Origin: Bacteroidaceae bacterium
Lineage (GTDB): Bacteria; Bacteroidota; Bacteroidia; Bacteroidales; Bacteroidaceae
Length of the DNA: 64,000 nt
Assembly: GCA_017466065.1 (NCBI GenBank)
Contig: JAFTUV010000033.1
Span: 42,607-106,606 of the forward strand
Reading direction: 5' to 3'
Of the stretch, positions 24,557 to 34,769 are shown in pieces. The notes beneath the pieces are model-generated. The model had not been told where the DNA came from, did no database searches, and saw only the letters and a program-made list of their open reading frames with translations. The position numbers and the translations under genes are program-made. Positions within the stretch are counted from its first letter, which is position 1. Every line of letters starts with the position of its first letter.

Positions 24557-27500
24557 TTAAATTGTATCGTTAATATCCATATTCTCTATTGCGTAAGCTG
24601 TGAGATATTCCTCATAGGTTTCGCAGTTGTACTCTTTGATATACTCGCCCACATTGTCGAGAGTGATTTCAGCAATGTCAGCATCACCATCACCGGAATA
24701 ACTGCCGGCGTTCACTTCATTAACAACGCCGATGTAAGCGGCAAGGCCTTCGACAATGGTAATACCCTTAATGCCGGCCTCGATAGCATCAATCTCATAC
24801 TGTTCGAGTATTGATGTTATCAGGTACTCGCCCTCAATAACAGGCATTGCGGTCTTGTTACCGTCGATATCCATACCGCCGACACTGCGCTCGATGAGAG
24901 CTTTGAGTTCGCTGCCATTGCCTGTAAGGTTTGCCTGGTTGACCACTCGCACCATAGCGAGAACTGGGCTGCCGGTCTGCGACTGCACAATGTGGGCTAT
25001 CATCGCCATAGCATTGTAGTTTGGCGAATTCTCAACCCATACTTTCACCACAGCCGGCATACTTGTTATTTGCAAGCCCGTAGTGGCCGCAGGGGTGTAA
25101 TAGAGATTAGGCAAGCCCACTATGCGCATCTCCGTCATTGTCGTAGGCAAAGCAATGTCATTGATTGGAGAAGTTTCTGCCAACGTCAATGTTGTCAATT
25201 GCGAGCCTGTTGCAAGAATCCTCTCGATGCGAGGGCACTTTGAAGCATTAATAAAGGTCGCTGCGGTACCGCGCACGTCAAGGCTCACCAAGAATGGAAG
25301 TGAACCAAGCATGTATGATGTTAGCGCGTCATATCCAGTGGATAGCTCGGTATGCATCGCAGAACCAGTCGCAATCTTCTCAACAAGCGTCATTAGGCTG
25401 AAATCGAAAGTTCCCGACAAAGACAACTGCGATAGGTCTATTTCCGATATCCTGTCAGGCTGATAGATATAGAGCAAAGTACCTTCGTCCTTCTTGAAGT
25501 TGGTAAATGTGTATTTCTCGCCGGCTTCGAGGTAGCAGCTTTCCGAGAGATTGCCACTGGAATCATTGCCGACTCCGAAATACCCGGTTGCCGCAGCTTT
25601 GATTGTGATGCCTGCATTCGCATCGGAGCAAGAAATTCGGCCGGACAAGGGTTTAGCGAAGAAATCTCCTGTCTGATAATAGCCATCCCTGATACGCCAA
25701 CGAGTGCGGATGAAGTAAGGTAATGAGGTTAAACCGAGCCCTTGCAAGGCATAGAAATAGAGCGTGTCGGAAGTTTTGGTGTATTGAATATATTTTCTCC
25801 AACCGTCATAAGAACTGACGACTTTCGGCCACACCTTTTGTCTCTTCTCGCAGAAGAAATAGAGAGCTCCTTCTGGCGAGAATGGGCAGAGAACCTGGTC
25901 ATCTACTTCGCACTGACAGTGTCTCATAGCAGAGATAACAGTGCGAAGAGAGATGGGTGAGCCGTCAGACATCAGAACCTCTTGCTGTTCGCGACAGCAC
26001 ACCCAGAGGATCGAATTCCATCCTCTAAATGGGTTGCTATAACCATCGGCGGAAGGTTTGCCCGGATCCACCTCCGGATCGGTGTCGCTACCTCCGTCGT
26101 TATCTTTATCATTCACACCGTCGGCGTCATAGATTTTGTTGAGATACATTTTCAGTGCGTTTGCGGAGTACACGCCGTCGATGACACTTGAACCTGCTTC
26201 GAGGAACCACATAGGCTGCATATTCTTCGCCTGTTGGTCCTTGCCGCATAGGTAATCGGTAAAGCCGTAGTAACTCATAATCGATTTCGGATTAGCGTGC
26301 AGATGGAGATTATTTTTCCAATTCTCAGCCCAGCTATCGGTAACAGTGCTATCGCAGCTGTTGCAGAACACCAGCATATCGAGGAGCTGATATGGAACCT
26401 TTCTGCCCATGGCGTAATCGATAAGCAGCTGGTCATTGTCCACCATTGGCTCGAAATAATACGTCCAAGCAGGAAATGTGGAACTCGAAACAACTCCATC
26501 ATCAATGAGCGACTGCACCCACTTCGATGTCATTTCCGACGCAGCCATAAGGTCATCGACAGAGGCCACGCCTCTCCACCAGCACATATCCTGGTACAAC
26601 AGCAACTCAAACCCCTCAACGGGATTGAGTACGTCGCCTTCTATAACCCATTGCTCATTGTACTGAAACATAGAACCTGTTGTGTCTGCCCAGGCACCGT
26701 CCCTGTAACGCATAAATTTATAATTGCGGCCACAATACAGAGAGAGCAGATACGGCATAGAGGTGTCAAGCCCTGCTGTTTGCAAGAAGCGTTGCTTGAT
26801 GTCATCAAGAGTCTCACCATCTTCGCCGATGAACTCGATGAACGAGTTGTCTTGATAATTCAGACAGCCGAGATTGTATCCCGGTGTGTCCATAAATCCA
26901 AGAGCTACTTGCTCGTTCTTGTCTTCCTTCCAGTTTCCTTTCGCCTCGAAATAAATAGTATCAGAGTCTGTTGTGCGGAACACAGCGACAGGATGATTAG
27001 CCGTTGAGTGGTTCATCTCCAATCCCTCAATATGGATATCGGCTATATCCGAAGTTCCGTCGAAGAAGCGTTGCGACGGAGTGAGATAATCGCCGCCGAG
27101 CGAGCGATAGGTGTGATTCATAAGGTCACAGGTTCCGCAGTCATTCACACCTGACGAGTCCGAGAAGTCAATTTTCACAGTGATAAGGTCCACCGGAATT
27201 GTATTCTCGCCAACACGAACTTTCTTGTGTTTGAAAAGCTCGTATGTCAGCAAAGCATCTTCATTTGTGTAATCAGGGAATAGCGGAATTATCTCAGTTG
27301 CCCTACCGAGATAATAGCGCGGGTTCTTCTTTGGTCGCTTCGCCGAAGTCGTACCCTGGCGGCGTTTCCTGATAGCAACAGCTCGGAAGGACCTCCACGG
27401 TCTAACGGGGTCGTAATATTCAAGGTCGATAGTGAAGTTCTCGCTGGTGGATTCGCCGTTGTCAAAAGCCTTGAAGCCATCCTCCGTACCATATTCCACA

Positions 27501-30500
27501 ACATAAGGAATACCGCGAGCATAGAGTTGTTCGCGGTCTGGGCGCGACATTCTCAGGCCATCGACAGTTTGTGTTTTGAGCACATTTTCAAAATTGTACT
27601 CGCGTACCATTGCATCGGTATCGGTGAGTTTGAGCAGATAGTTTTTGAAGGCCTGCTCGAACTGGAAGAAGGTGTTATTCCAGGCGTCGATGTAATACAA
27701 GTAGAAATCTCCCTTCTGTCCATGCCACGAGATGCTTTTCTCTTGAAAGAGGTTATTTGCGCCAGTGGGGTACCCGACAGCTCCGACGTGTTCGCCATCG
27801 ACGTATAGATTGATTAGTGAGTACGATAGTTCGGCACGCTGATAAGCCATAGAGGCCGGCTCTACAACTATCGCGACGTGAACTTTCTTGCTCTGCTCGA
27901 AACGCTTCTTCGCGACAGTGCTTTTGCCATTTTTGCAGTATATGGCAACCTCGTTTCCAGTGACATAGAATCCGGCACCGACACTCTCGTCGTAGCACTC
28001 CATAAGACGGGCTGCCTTATCTTTGACGTTTGCCGTCGCAAACGCGAAAATCAAAGCCGCGCCGGTCGATTCGATATGAGTAGCTGCGAAGGGATAATGA
28101 GATAGCGATGCTGAGATGTTCTCAGCTATACGCAGACAGTTTTCGCCAAGGAAATTGGAGAAACCATTGCTGCGCCAGTTCGAGCCGACAACATTGATAG
28201 TGTAACCATGACTCTCGATAGTGTGGTCTGCTTCCTCATTTGTGCGTGAGGAGAAATCGAAATTGTATATTGCGCCAGCCGGAAGTTCCGCGGCGATATA
28301 TGAGCCATTAACAGTCAAGTTTATGGTATCGCTGACGGAACTACCACACGCGGCAGAATACGCGACGATATCACCATTAGAGAAATCCTTTATCTGCTGC
28401 GAGTACTGATAAGTTCGCGTGTTCAGCGCGAGTATCTGTGATACATTATTCCCGTTCACCTTGATATCGACATGCGACTGAATAGCAGTGGGGTTGTAAA
28501 CAGCAATGTCTAGGGCCACAGTCTCGTAATTCTTGACAATGCCATTGCTTCGGTCATCATAGCGCAAAGATACAAGCGGTGTGCTATTGCCCGGTTCAAG
28601 CACCATTATGGCAGTATAGATAGTATTGCCAGTTGTTTCTGATGCAATATCTGTGCCCTGTATTCGTATAGGATAACTGCCGTGTGTGAGCCCCAACGAT
28701 GCCGGGCGCAGTTGGATATTGTGCGAATAGGTATCGTGTACGATAATAGTTTGAAGGGGCTGCCATTCGCCGTTAATCTTAATATCTATCTGTGCCGATA
28801 TACCCTTGTTGCTTTGGTTGTTTGGGAACTTGAACATAGGAATTGATACGACATCGCTAATAGTGGTAACAGGGTTGTCGGAGTTGTACTGCAACGCCTG
28901 TGTGCAAGAGCAGGTGACATCAACAGCAGTCACAGTGATATTGCGGCTACCGGTTGAGCCACCATTTGCGGTAGCGATGAGTTTGAAGCGGCGAACACCG
29001 GCTGCGGAAAAGAACTCCGTGAAATCAATTTCGAAAGAGAAATCTTCCAAACTTGCGGAAGACGACTGCTCAATATCCTTTCGCGCCAGCGTAGCACCAT
29101 TACTGAGGTCGATGAGTTCCAGGCTCACGATGTCGTTCTCCTGTAAAATGCCAGCATTATCTGTAACAGAGCGTATAGCAGCGCGAGTTACAATCTCTCC
29201 ACCATAAGCTGCATATAGAGGTGAGTCTTCGAATTCGATGGCGAGAATAGTGGATGAGCCGCCGCCGGAACCTGTTCCGACAGCAAACTGAACTTCGTCG
29301 CCAATGGCCTCGCCGCCCTCGTTTTGAAGTTGCAACTTTATCACACCAGGTTCGTCTGCATTCACACCTATGCTGACAGGCAGATGATTAAAGGCACCGC
29401 CTGCGCTAAAAGGATCGGAACTGCCCTCAGCCGGTGTGTCCGTCACCTCAATGTCGGCAGCGGTACCACCGCTGCCAAAATCTTTCCAAAGGCTGGCATC
29501 CGAGAAATCCGCAAGGCTACCGGTAAACTGCTTCGTTTCCCACTCGCGTTCCGCAGAACGATAAGTTATAACAAGTCCCTCTTTGCGGTAAACAATAGAA
29601 GTCTGTTGCTCATAAGTCAGTAAAGCATTGAGAGCACTCTCAAGGGTGTAATATCCGGCAGCGCAAGGAACAATGCTGTCGATGATTACAAACTTTTCAC
29701 TACCCGCTACCAAGGACCCGAAATCCGCCCAGTTATCGGGGAAAATCCATGCTTCCTGTGTAATTTCTTTTGCCTTACCCACATATTGGTAAGTTTTCCA
29801 CTTGCCGGCCGATATCTCAAAAGAGATGATAAGGCCATTGACAGCTTTACCTTGCGACCAAGCCACGTGAACCGCAGAGAGCTGTGGATTCACCGTGTCG
29901 CAAAGCGTATAATACCCGGCAATGGGTACCTCGGCCGACACGTTGAAGATGTTACCGACAGCAGCACCTTTATTATTTTTAAGTTCCTCAACCTCTCCTT
30001 CGAGTCGTACACCGCGAATACCGGGGAATGCAGTTTCAGCGGTTTCTCCTAATGCTAAATCTGTACCAATAACAGCAAGCTGGCTTCCACTCCAACGGTA
30101 GGATTTACCATTGCTCTTACACAAAAAGACTTTGCTGGAAACTGGGATATAATTGTATTGATAATTTTCATCACCTCCCCAATTTGAATAATACAGACCA
30201 TCTTCGGGGTTGAAAACAATAAAACGCTGCAATGAAGATGAGTAAGATACTTTTATGGGTGTTGTCTCATTGACTATTGCTGGCAATTCTCGGCTCTCAA
30301 CATTCGCAGCAAATATAATACTTTCAAACTCTACTACATCATCGAGATAAGCAGGCAGATGTATTGCTGGTACTTTTCCTGAATTATCCAATGGAGCAAT
30401 ACCTTCTCCTTTTCCTTTGCTTTCTACAATCCCATTTATGTAGTTGCGAACTCCTTCAATTAAGGTTTGCAGTTTCTCATCTGCATTTTGTCTTTCAGTC

Positions 30501-30874
30501 GCTTCTGCCTCTATTAGTACATTTGTATCGTTGTTCGCAGTAATATTACCAATGAATACCCAACCCGGTTTTTGATAAGCATATATATTTCCTGTCGTTA
30601 TATTGGTAGGATTTGTCTCATCGAATATTATGACAAGCTGTCCCAAACGAAGAGGCTTACCATTTATACCGATCGGCATTGTATCAGCTTTCATTATCTC
30701 CACGGAAGCATAAACTTTACGGATTCCAAGACCGTCAAGGTTCTGTTCCATGTCAGCAAGGTATGCAAGTGTATCAAAGTGTAACTCTCCAATCTCTTTT
30801 GGGGAGATACTATCTATCTGCGTTTTGTCGCGCAGTGTCGATGCGCGTTGCTGTAGTTTGTATATCGTATCCAT
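24557..30874 (-). CDS. Giant tail fibre / receptor-binding protein (2105 aa)
   Basis: The largest phage gene. The N-terminus (1-50: LQQRASTLRDKTQIDSISPK) is helical and probably attaches to the baseplate. Two similar beta modules at about 300-470 each contain the phrase AGYYTL and end WxDFGS. Residues about 540-870 look Ig-like; 870-1080 resemble a LamG/concanavalin fold (LINLYVDGEHVGAVGYP); a long beta region follows; about 1810-1960 has a leucine-rich-like pattern (LTTLTLAETSPINDIALPTT). Its stop lies 6 bp before the lectin-like pair, which probably occupies its tip. Domain names are by pattern only. Confidence 0.82.
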   Translation of the reverse strand: MDTIYKLQQRASTLRDKTQIDSISPKEIGELHFDTLAYLADMEQNLDGLGIRKVYASVEIMKADTMPIGINGKPLRLGQLVIIFDETNPTNITTGNIYAYQKPGWVFIGNITANNDTNVLIEAEATERQNADEKLQTLIEGVRNYINGIVESKGKGEGIAPLDNSGKVPAIHLPAYLDDVVEFESIIFAANVESRELPAIVNETTPIKVSYSSSLQRFIVFNPEDGLYYSNWGGDENYQYNYIPVSSKVFLCKSNGKSYRWSGSQLAVIGTDLALGETAETAFPGIRGVRLEGEVEELKNNKGAAVGNIFNVSAEVPIAGYYTLCDTVNPQLSAVHVAWSQGKAVNGLIISFEISAGKWKTYQYVGKAKEITQEAWIFPDNWADFGSLVAGSEKFVIIDSIVPCAAGYYTLESALNALLTYEQQTSIVYRKEGLVITYRSAEREWETKQFTGSLADFSDASLWKDFGSGGTAADIEVTDTPAEGSSDPFSAGGAFNHLPVSIGVNADEPGVIKLQLQNEGGEAIGDEVQFAVGTGSGGGSSTILAIEFEDSPLYAAYGGEIVTRAAIRSVTDNAGILQENDIVSLELIDLSNGATLARKDIEQSSSASLEDFSFEIDFTEFFSAAGVRRFKLIATANGGSTGSRNITVTAVDVTCSCTQALQYNSDNPVTTISDVVSIPMFKFPNNQSNKGISAQIDIKINGEWQPLQTIIVHDTYSHNIQLRPASLGLTHGSYPIRIQGTDIASETTGNTIYTAIMVLEPGNSTPLVSLRYDDRSNGIVKNYETVALDIAVYNPTAIQSHVDIKVNGNNVSQILALNTRTYQYSQQIKDFSNGDIVAYSAACGSSVSDTINLTVNGSYIAAELPAGAIYNFDFSSRTNEEADHTIESHGYTINVVGSNWRSNGFSNFLGENCLRIAENISASLSHYPFAATHIESTGAALIFAFATANVKDKAARLMECYDESVGAGFYVTGNEVAIYCKNGKSTVAKKRFEQSKKVHVAIVVEPASMAYQRAELSYSLINLYVDGEHVGAVGYPTGANNLFQEKSISWHGQKGDFYLYYIDAWNNTFFQFEQAFKNYLLKLTDTDAMVREYNFENVLKTQTVDGLRMSRPDREQLYARGIPYVVEYGTEDGFKAFDNGESTSENFTIDLEYYDPVRPWRSFRAVAIRKRRQGTTSAKRPKKNPRYYLGRATEIIPLFPDYTNEDALLTYELFKHKKVRVGENTIPVDLITVKIDFSDSSGVNDCGTCDLMNHTYRSLGGDYLTPSQRFFDGTSDIADIHIEGLEMNHSTANHPVAVFRTTDSDTIYFEAKGNWKEDKNEQVALGFMDTPGYNLGCLNYQDNSFIEFIGEDGETLDDIKQRFLQTAGLDTSMPYLLSLYCGRNYKFMRYRDGAWADTTGSMFQYNEQWVIEGDVLNPVEGFELLLYQDMCWWRGVASVDDLMAASEMTSKWVQSLIDDGVVSSSTFPAWTYYFEPMVDNDQLLIDYAMGRKVPYQLLDMLVFCNSCDSTVTDSWAENWKNNLHLHANPKSIMSYYGFTDYLCGKDQQAKNMQPMWFLEAGSSVIDGVYSANALKMYLNKIYDADGVNDKDNDGGSDTDPEVDPGKPSADGYSNPFRGWNSILWVCCREQQEVLMSDGSPISLRTVISAMRHCQCEVDDQVLCPFSPEGALYFFCEKRQKVWPKVVSSYDGWRKYIQYTKTSDTLYFYALQGLGLTSLPYFIRTRWRIRDGYYQTGDFFAKPLSGRISCSDANAGITIKAAATGYFGVGNDSSGNLSESCYLEAGEKYTFTNFKKDEGTLLYIYQPDRISEIDLSQLSLSGTFDFSLMTLVEKIATGSAMHTELSTGYDALTSYMLGSLPFLVSLDVRGTAATFINASKCPRIERILATGSQLTTLTLAETSPINDIALPTTMTEMRIVGLPNLYYTPAATTGLQITSMPAVVKVWVENSPNYNAMAMIAHIVQSQTGSPVLAMVRVVNQANLTGNGSELKALIERSVGGMDIDGNKTAMPVIEGEYLITSILEQYEIDAIEAGIKGITIVEGLAAYIGVVNEVNAGSYSGDGDADIAEITLDNVGEYIKEYNCETYEEYLTAYAIENMDINDTI

Positions 30875-30875
30875 A

Positions 30876-31424
30876 TCAATTTTGCATTAATTCTACTGCG
30901 TAATAAGACTTATAAGCATTAGTAGCGTTTTTTACCTTCCCGATTTTCTCTAATAATTCATCAAAGGAAAGGACATCTTTCATTCTGTAATAAATTCCTG
31001 ATGCCGGTTTCTCTGATACGATTTGAGCTGTACATTTTACAATTACAGGTCTTTCCTGTCCATCTTCAAAAATCCTTGATTCTACAACTTCCTCTTTTAA
31101 CAAATAATACAAATCTTCTTCACCAACCCCTTCACCTTCACTAAGCACAATGCCATCGACATCATACACACCATCTTTTGTTATCAATTTATGCGGTTGT
31201 ATCCAGTCTGTATTTGCATCAGCCCAACCATTCTTATGTCTTGCGGTCGCATACACCTCACGACCAATTGTCTCTGAAATCTCATCATCGGTCATGCCCT
31301 CATATCCTGCCGAAAAAGAATGAAGAAACAGGGACAATACCAGCTCTTTCATATTGTCTTGTAACAATCTTAAATCTTCTAAATGCACAGGTTGTCCACC
31401 TTCATTAAAAACAAGTTTATTCAT
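30876..31424 (-). CDS. Phage tail-associated protein, unknown
   Basis: 182 residues, no signal or membrane segment. N-terminus LVFNEGGQPVHLEDLRLLQD; the C-terminal half is charged. I do not recognise the family. It sits between the gp48-like baseplate gene (8-bp overlap) and the tail fibre (1-bp gap), the place of fibre-connector or baseplate-adaptor proteins in Mu-like tails. A structural or attachment role is inferred from position. Confidence 0.6.
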   Translation of the reverse strand: MNKLVFNEGGQPVHLEDLRLLQDNMKELVLSLFLHSFSAGYEGMTDDEISETIGREVYATARHKNGWADANTDWIQPHKLITKDGVYDVDGIVLSEGEGVGEEDLYYLLKEEVVESRIFEDGQERPVIVKCTAQIVSEKPASGIYYRMKDVLSFDELLEKIGKVKNATNAYKSYYAVELMQN

Positions 31425-31938
31425 AATCGTATAATTCTATGCGGCACAAGCGTCCCGCTGGTTTGTATAAGTTCAACAAGTTGTATATGATTTGTAAATT
31501 CTCGCCATTATATCTGTCCGTTTCTGTTTCAAGGGACGTGCATAGAAATGTCGGTATGTAGACAACAAATGTTTCTTTGTTTGATACCTCATCAACCTCT
31601 CGTAAGTAAAAGGATTTTTCTCCTGTCAAATAAAAATAGTTGGCAGGTTGCCCCTCATTTTGGAAATAGAACGATGGAGTACGTTCTTCCTCCAGTGTTT
31701 CAATGTAGATTTGTTCGTCGGTCAAATAGAATGCATCATTCAAAGCCTTTTGGATATACTGCACATTAGCCGTGATGTTCAATCGTGAGGATACGCTGTC
31801 CCGGTAAGCGAGGAACTTGTCATACAGGTATCGCAATGGTGTTATGAACACCCGGAACAGAGCCATCATAACCTTGCTCCTCAATATTGGAGGAAGCAGC
31901 TGCTGCACGAAACGTGTAAAATCAATTCTGTACCACAT
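31417..31938 (-). CDS. Baseplate protein, Mu gp48-like (tail protein I) candidate
   Basis: 173 residues. It follows the baseplate J protein with a 17-bp overlap and precedes the fibre genes, the position of Mu gp48. The N-terminus LPPILRSKVMMALFRVFITP with YLYDKFLAYRDSV resembles Bacteroidetes versions of this baseplate protein. No catalytic motif. The assignment relies mainly on order and size. Confidence 0.62.
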   Translation of the reverse strand: MWYRIDFTRFVQQLLPPILRSKVMMALFRVFITPLRYLYDKFLAYRDSVSSRLNITANVQYIQKALNDAFYLTDEQIYIETLEEERTPSFYFQNEGQPANYFYLTGEKSFYLREVDEVSNKETFVVYIPTFLCTSLETETDRYNGENLQIIYNLLNLYKPAGRLCRIELYDYE

Positions 31939-32776
31939 AGCTCAAGGTATTGCTTAAACCGGAAGCTACGAAACTACCGCCTACGGCTGTGTAGTTGTTT
32001 CCGGATATCGTTTTATAATTCTTTCCCTCATCCGTACTGTAACTGCACGATGACAGTTCCACATCGTGAACGCCCTCTACGGACTGAATGGCATCCACAA
32101 GTTTTGTTTTGTTGAATGTGCCGCCGTACAATATCCCTTTCAGATAGTTCTCTACGGCCTCTTCCACAGGCTTGCTGCCATCGGAGATACGTGTTCCTTG
32201 TTTGTCAATCACCAACGGGTCTATGTGTACTATCGCCGACACCGCTATCAAGTCTGCTGGGAGGGAGCGTATAGTCAATATCACTCCAGCGATTTTAATG
32301 CGGTTCATATAGCTTTTGAACGCTGTTAAAACATCGTCTGAAAGCGGTGTCGGTCGCTCATTCTTTTCGCCGGATACAAGTATTTGAATGGAGGTTCCTC
32401 GGTCGCGCACCGCTACATATTTCACTTTCTGCTTCTTTACATCTTCTGAGGCATATACATATTGCTGTGTCGCATCGTCAAAGACAAGTACATCGCCGTA
32501 TTGGAATTGTAACGCCATCTTGTGATACCAAGGAACGCTGGCCACAACAGCCCGACTTATCTTCGCATCCACATCGGACTTGTGAGTGTCAAAAAAGACT
32601 TCCAGCACATGGCAACAGGCTGCAATGATGTAGAACAGTATATTCTCCAAACTAACGCTTGAGAAACTGTCGTCAAAAGTATCGTCTGTTGTCAAACCAT
32701 ACTTCTCGCGGATATCGGCATCTGCCATAAAAGCATCTGTCATTGTCTTTTTTATTTCGTTTATGCTGCGTGCCAT
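31922..32776 (-). CDS. Baseplate J-like protein (Mu gp47)
   Basis: 284 residues. The C-terminal half has the J-family features: AVSAIVHIDPLV, VEEAVENYLKGILYGGTF, then KTKLVDAIQSVEGVHDVELS. In contractile tails this protein forms the wedge arms that hold the fibres. It lies directly after the LysM-like gene (2-bp gap) and before the gp48-like gene. The N-terminus NEIKKTMTDAFMADADI is typical of the Bacteroides-phage form. It is shorter than Mu gp47 (about 360). Confidence 0.78.
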   Translation of the reverse strand: MARSINEIKKTMTDAFMADADIREKYGLTTDDTFDDSFSSVSLENILFYIIAACCHVLEVFFDTHKSDVDAKISRAVVASVPWYHKMALQFQYGDVLVFDDATQQYVYASEDVKKQKVKYVAVRDRGTSIQILVSGEKNERPTPLSDDVLTAFKSYMNRIKIAGVILTIRSLPADLIAVSAIVHIDPLVIDKQGTRISDGSKPVEEAVENYLKGILYGGTFNKTKLVDAIQSVEGVHDVELSSCSYSTDEGKNYKTISGNNYTAVGGSFVASGLSNTLSYVVQN

Positions 32777-32778
32777 AA

Positions 32779-33054
32779 TTACTGAAACTCTTTTGTAAAC
32801 TCCTCTGTGAATATTCCGAGACGGAGACCTGATGTGTCACGTTCTGTGGCTGGCTCCACCTCATTTGCCTTGCAGTAGTTCTGCATTGCCTTGTTGTATA
32901 TCTTCTCCGGCAAGGACAACTCCGCTCCAGCAACGGGAACATCGGTAATTGCCATTCCATTAGCCTTTGCCAATTCAACAACTGCCGATAAAGAACCATA
33001 CTCCTGTATGGCAATGTCCGCGAGGGTCTGTCCGTCCTTTACTACCGCTTTCAT
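32779..33054 (-). CDS. LysM/tail protein X-like
   Basis: 91 residues. Residues 1-50 (VKDGQTLADIAIQEYGS, then LAKANGMAITDVPVAGAELSL) form one LysM-like module. In myophages such small proteins (P2 gpX, T4 gp53 analogues) link the tail to the baseplate and are not secreted. It overlaps the spanin stop by 4 bp (ATGA), which inserts it between lysis and baseplate genes. Confidence 0.75.
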   Translation of the reverse strand: MKAVVKDGQTLADIAIQEYGSLSAVVELAKANGMAITDVPVAGAELSLPEKIYNKAMQNYCKANEVEPATERDTSGLRLGIFTEEFTKEFQ

Positions 33055-33536
33055 AATCTCTTTAATTTTCTATATACTACAAACCCTGTTACAAGGGCTA
33101 TCAGAAACAATAATACACCCGGCCATCGTTCGGGAGGCTTCTCTTTATGTCTCCTCTCGCGCTGCTCCGTTCTCTCTCCTTGTGCGGTATTGCGAGTGCC
33201 TTCAGCTTCAAGTTCGGTGTTCTGAACAAGATTGCTGCTCTCCTGTTTCTTGTTTCCAGCCTTTCGGTTATACTGAACCATTGTCGTACTTGTCATATAT
33301 TGATTCCCTGTACTGTCGGGTGGACTGAAATTGGTAATGGTAACGGTGAGGTCCTCAGTTTCCGTTTTCAGTTCGTCTGTTCGACGATCTAAATTGGCAG
33401 TGGAGTTGACATCGACACGTGCGCTGTCTTGGACGCACTCCTCGGTCTCCATGAGCTGTGTCTGTTCGATTACTTTCTTTGAGGCTCGACACCCTGTCAG
33501 CAGCAGGGCAACGAAAATGTAGATAAGATATTTCAT
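33051..33536 (-). CDS. Unimolecular spanin candidate (lipoprotein with C-terminal membrane anchor)
   Basis: 161 residues. It has a signal with lipobox LLLTGC (Cys16) at the N-terminus and one membrane segment at the C-terminus (WPGVLLFLIALVTGFVVY) followed by Lys/Arg. Between them is a charged, Glu/Gln/Arg-rich stretch of about 110 residues. A lipoprotein tied to the outer membrane with an inner-membrane anchor is the defining plan of u-spanins (T1 gp11 type), which fuse the two membranes in the last step of lysis. It follows the endolysin and holin. No sequence family is recognised; the call is topological. Confidence 0.7.
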   Translation of the reverse strand: MKYLIYIFVALLLTGCRASKKVIEQTQLMETEECVQDSARVDVNSTANLDRRTDELKTETEDLTVTITNFSPPDSTGNQYMTSTTMVQYNRKAGNKKQESSNLVQNTELEAEGTRNTAQGERTEQRERRHKEKPPERWPGVLLFLIALVTGFVVYRKLKRL

Positions 33537-33545
33537 ACTTCTTGG

Positions 33546-33989
33546 TTAAATGGTTGCGTACTCTTCTTTTGCATCGAAACAGGGACAGTCTTTTATCCGC
33601 TCATTCTTTTCAATCCGTCCGTTTTTGTTGAGGTCGGGAGAAAAATCACGATGTCCTTGAATGACTGCTTCGGGATACTTCTTCTTCAATATCCTCAACA
33701 GACTGGCTAATGACTTCTTCTGTGCGTCTGTACGGTTGTCCGTAGTCTTTCCCGTAGCATCAATACCACCGATGTAGGCCACATTAAGGATTACGCTGTT
33801 GTAGCCTTTCACACCATTGCTGACTTTCTCTTCCGGGTGTAGTTGTACGATACCACCGTCGGGCTTTACCACATAATGATAGCCAGGATTTTTCCAACCC
33901 TTGCGTCTGAACTCTGCCCGTAGGTCTTCGATAGTCTGTTCCAGACTTCCAGCCGTGCAATGCACAGCGATATAGTTAATCTTTCTCAT
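33546..33989 (-). CDS. Endolysin, N-acetylmuramoyl-L-alanine amidase
   Basis: 147 residues, an amidase_2 / PGRP-type domain alone. Zinc ligands are visible: IAVHCTAG (His), GYHYVV, and GHRDFSPDLN near residue 115, with DCPCFDA near the end. It cuts the amide bond between MurNAc and the peptide stem. No signal peptide, so it depends on the holin encoded just upstream (14-bp overlap). Confidence 0.9.
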   Translation of the reverse strand: MRKINYIAVHCTAGSLEQTIEDLRAEFRRKGWKNPGYHYVVKPDGGIVQLHPEEKVSNGVKGYNSVILNVAYIGGIDATGKTTDNRTDAQKKSLASLLRILKKKYPEAVIQGHRDFSPDLNKNGRIEKNERIKDCPCFDAKEEYATI

Positions 33990-34455
33990 AGTTCTCTTTT
34001 TTATGTTTGCAATAATCGTTGTAGCGTTGTAGAGTGGGTATTTTTTTTATAAACTCAAAGGATACCATATAATAGAAGAATGCCAATGTCTTGCTGTCGG
34101 GGAATATGTAAGTCAAATTGCGCAGCACATTGACCGAGTAGAAATAGAAGATAGAGTATATCACACCTCCGATAGCTTGCATTGCTCCGTTCATATTATT
34201 CATATTCTTACCTACGATAAATAAGCAAACAACTATTAGATAGAATGCCAATGTCTCGGCAATGCAATGCACGAACTTACGTAGGCGAAATCCCTCCTTA
34301 TCTACTAACATTCCTGTTACCATGCCCACGATACAGTTTACCAAGAACAGGAAAAAGATGGTAAACACCATGTCCTGTATCGGGGCGAAATAGGCCATAG
34401 CCACTGAAAATAGCGTAGCCAAAATGTTCTTTGTTCCATTCAAAATATTGTCCAT
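33976..34455 (-). CDS. Holin
   Basis: 159 residues with four hydrophobic segments (about 10-30, 30-50, 65-85, 95-115), a short N-terminus and a basic C-terminal tail. The phage holin family of Bacteroidetes prophages has this form. It overlaps the amidase by 14 bp and follows the gp25-like baseplate gene by 8 bp. It would open the inner membrane for the endolysin. Confidence 0.8.
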   Translation of the reverse strand: MDNILNGTKNILATLFSVAMAYFAPIQDMVFTIFFLFLVNCIVGMVTGMLVDKEGFRLRKFVHCIAETLAFYLIVVCLFIVGKNMNNMNGAMQAIGGVIYSIFYFYSVNVLRNLTYIFPDSKTLAFFYYMVSFEFIKKIPTLQRYNDYCKHKKENYEKD

Positions 34456-34463
34456 AGCTGTTT

Positions 34464-34769
34464 TTAATAAGTGGCATCAATGCTGATGCCGGTTCTTGTT
34501 ATTTTAACCGAATTCACTTTCTGTCCGTCCATCTCTAATTGCTCCCGGATTATCGTGCGCCAATAGATGGGGTCATTATCAAGCAGCATATCACTGATAC
34601 CGCACCCGACAGCTGGCCATTCCTTCAGTTCGCCTTTATGCAGCAGAAGTATGATAGCTTGGTTCTGTCGTAAGGTATCACCGACAACAAGACCACTTGT
34701 GATTTTTCCGTCCCGTCCGCGTCTTACTTGGATTTCCGGCTCATAGTTTGCCAATTGAATACCGTTCAT
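34464..34769 (-). CDS. Baseplate wedge protein, gp25/GPW-like (Mu gp46)
   Basis: 101 residues. The conserved layout GLVVGDTLRQNQAIILLLHK, ELKEWPAVGCGI and IREQLEMDG is that of the gp25-like baseplate wedge proteins of contractile tails. It shares one base with the spike gene upstream, as in Mu where gp45 and gp46 are adjacent. Confidence 0.8.
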   Translation of the reverse strand: MNGIQLANYEPEIQVRRGRDGKITSGLVVGDTLRQNQAIILLLHKGELKEWPAVGCGISDMLLDNDPIYWRTIIREQLEMDGQKVNSVKITRTGISIDATY

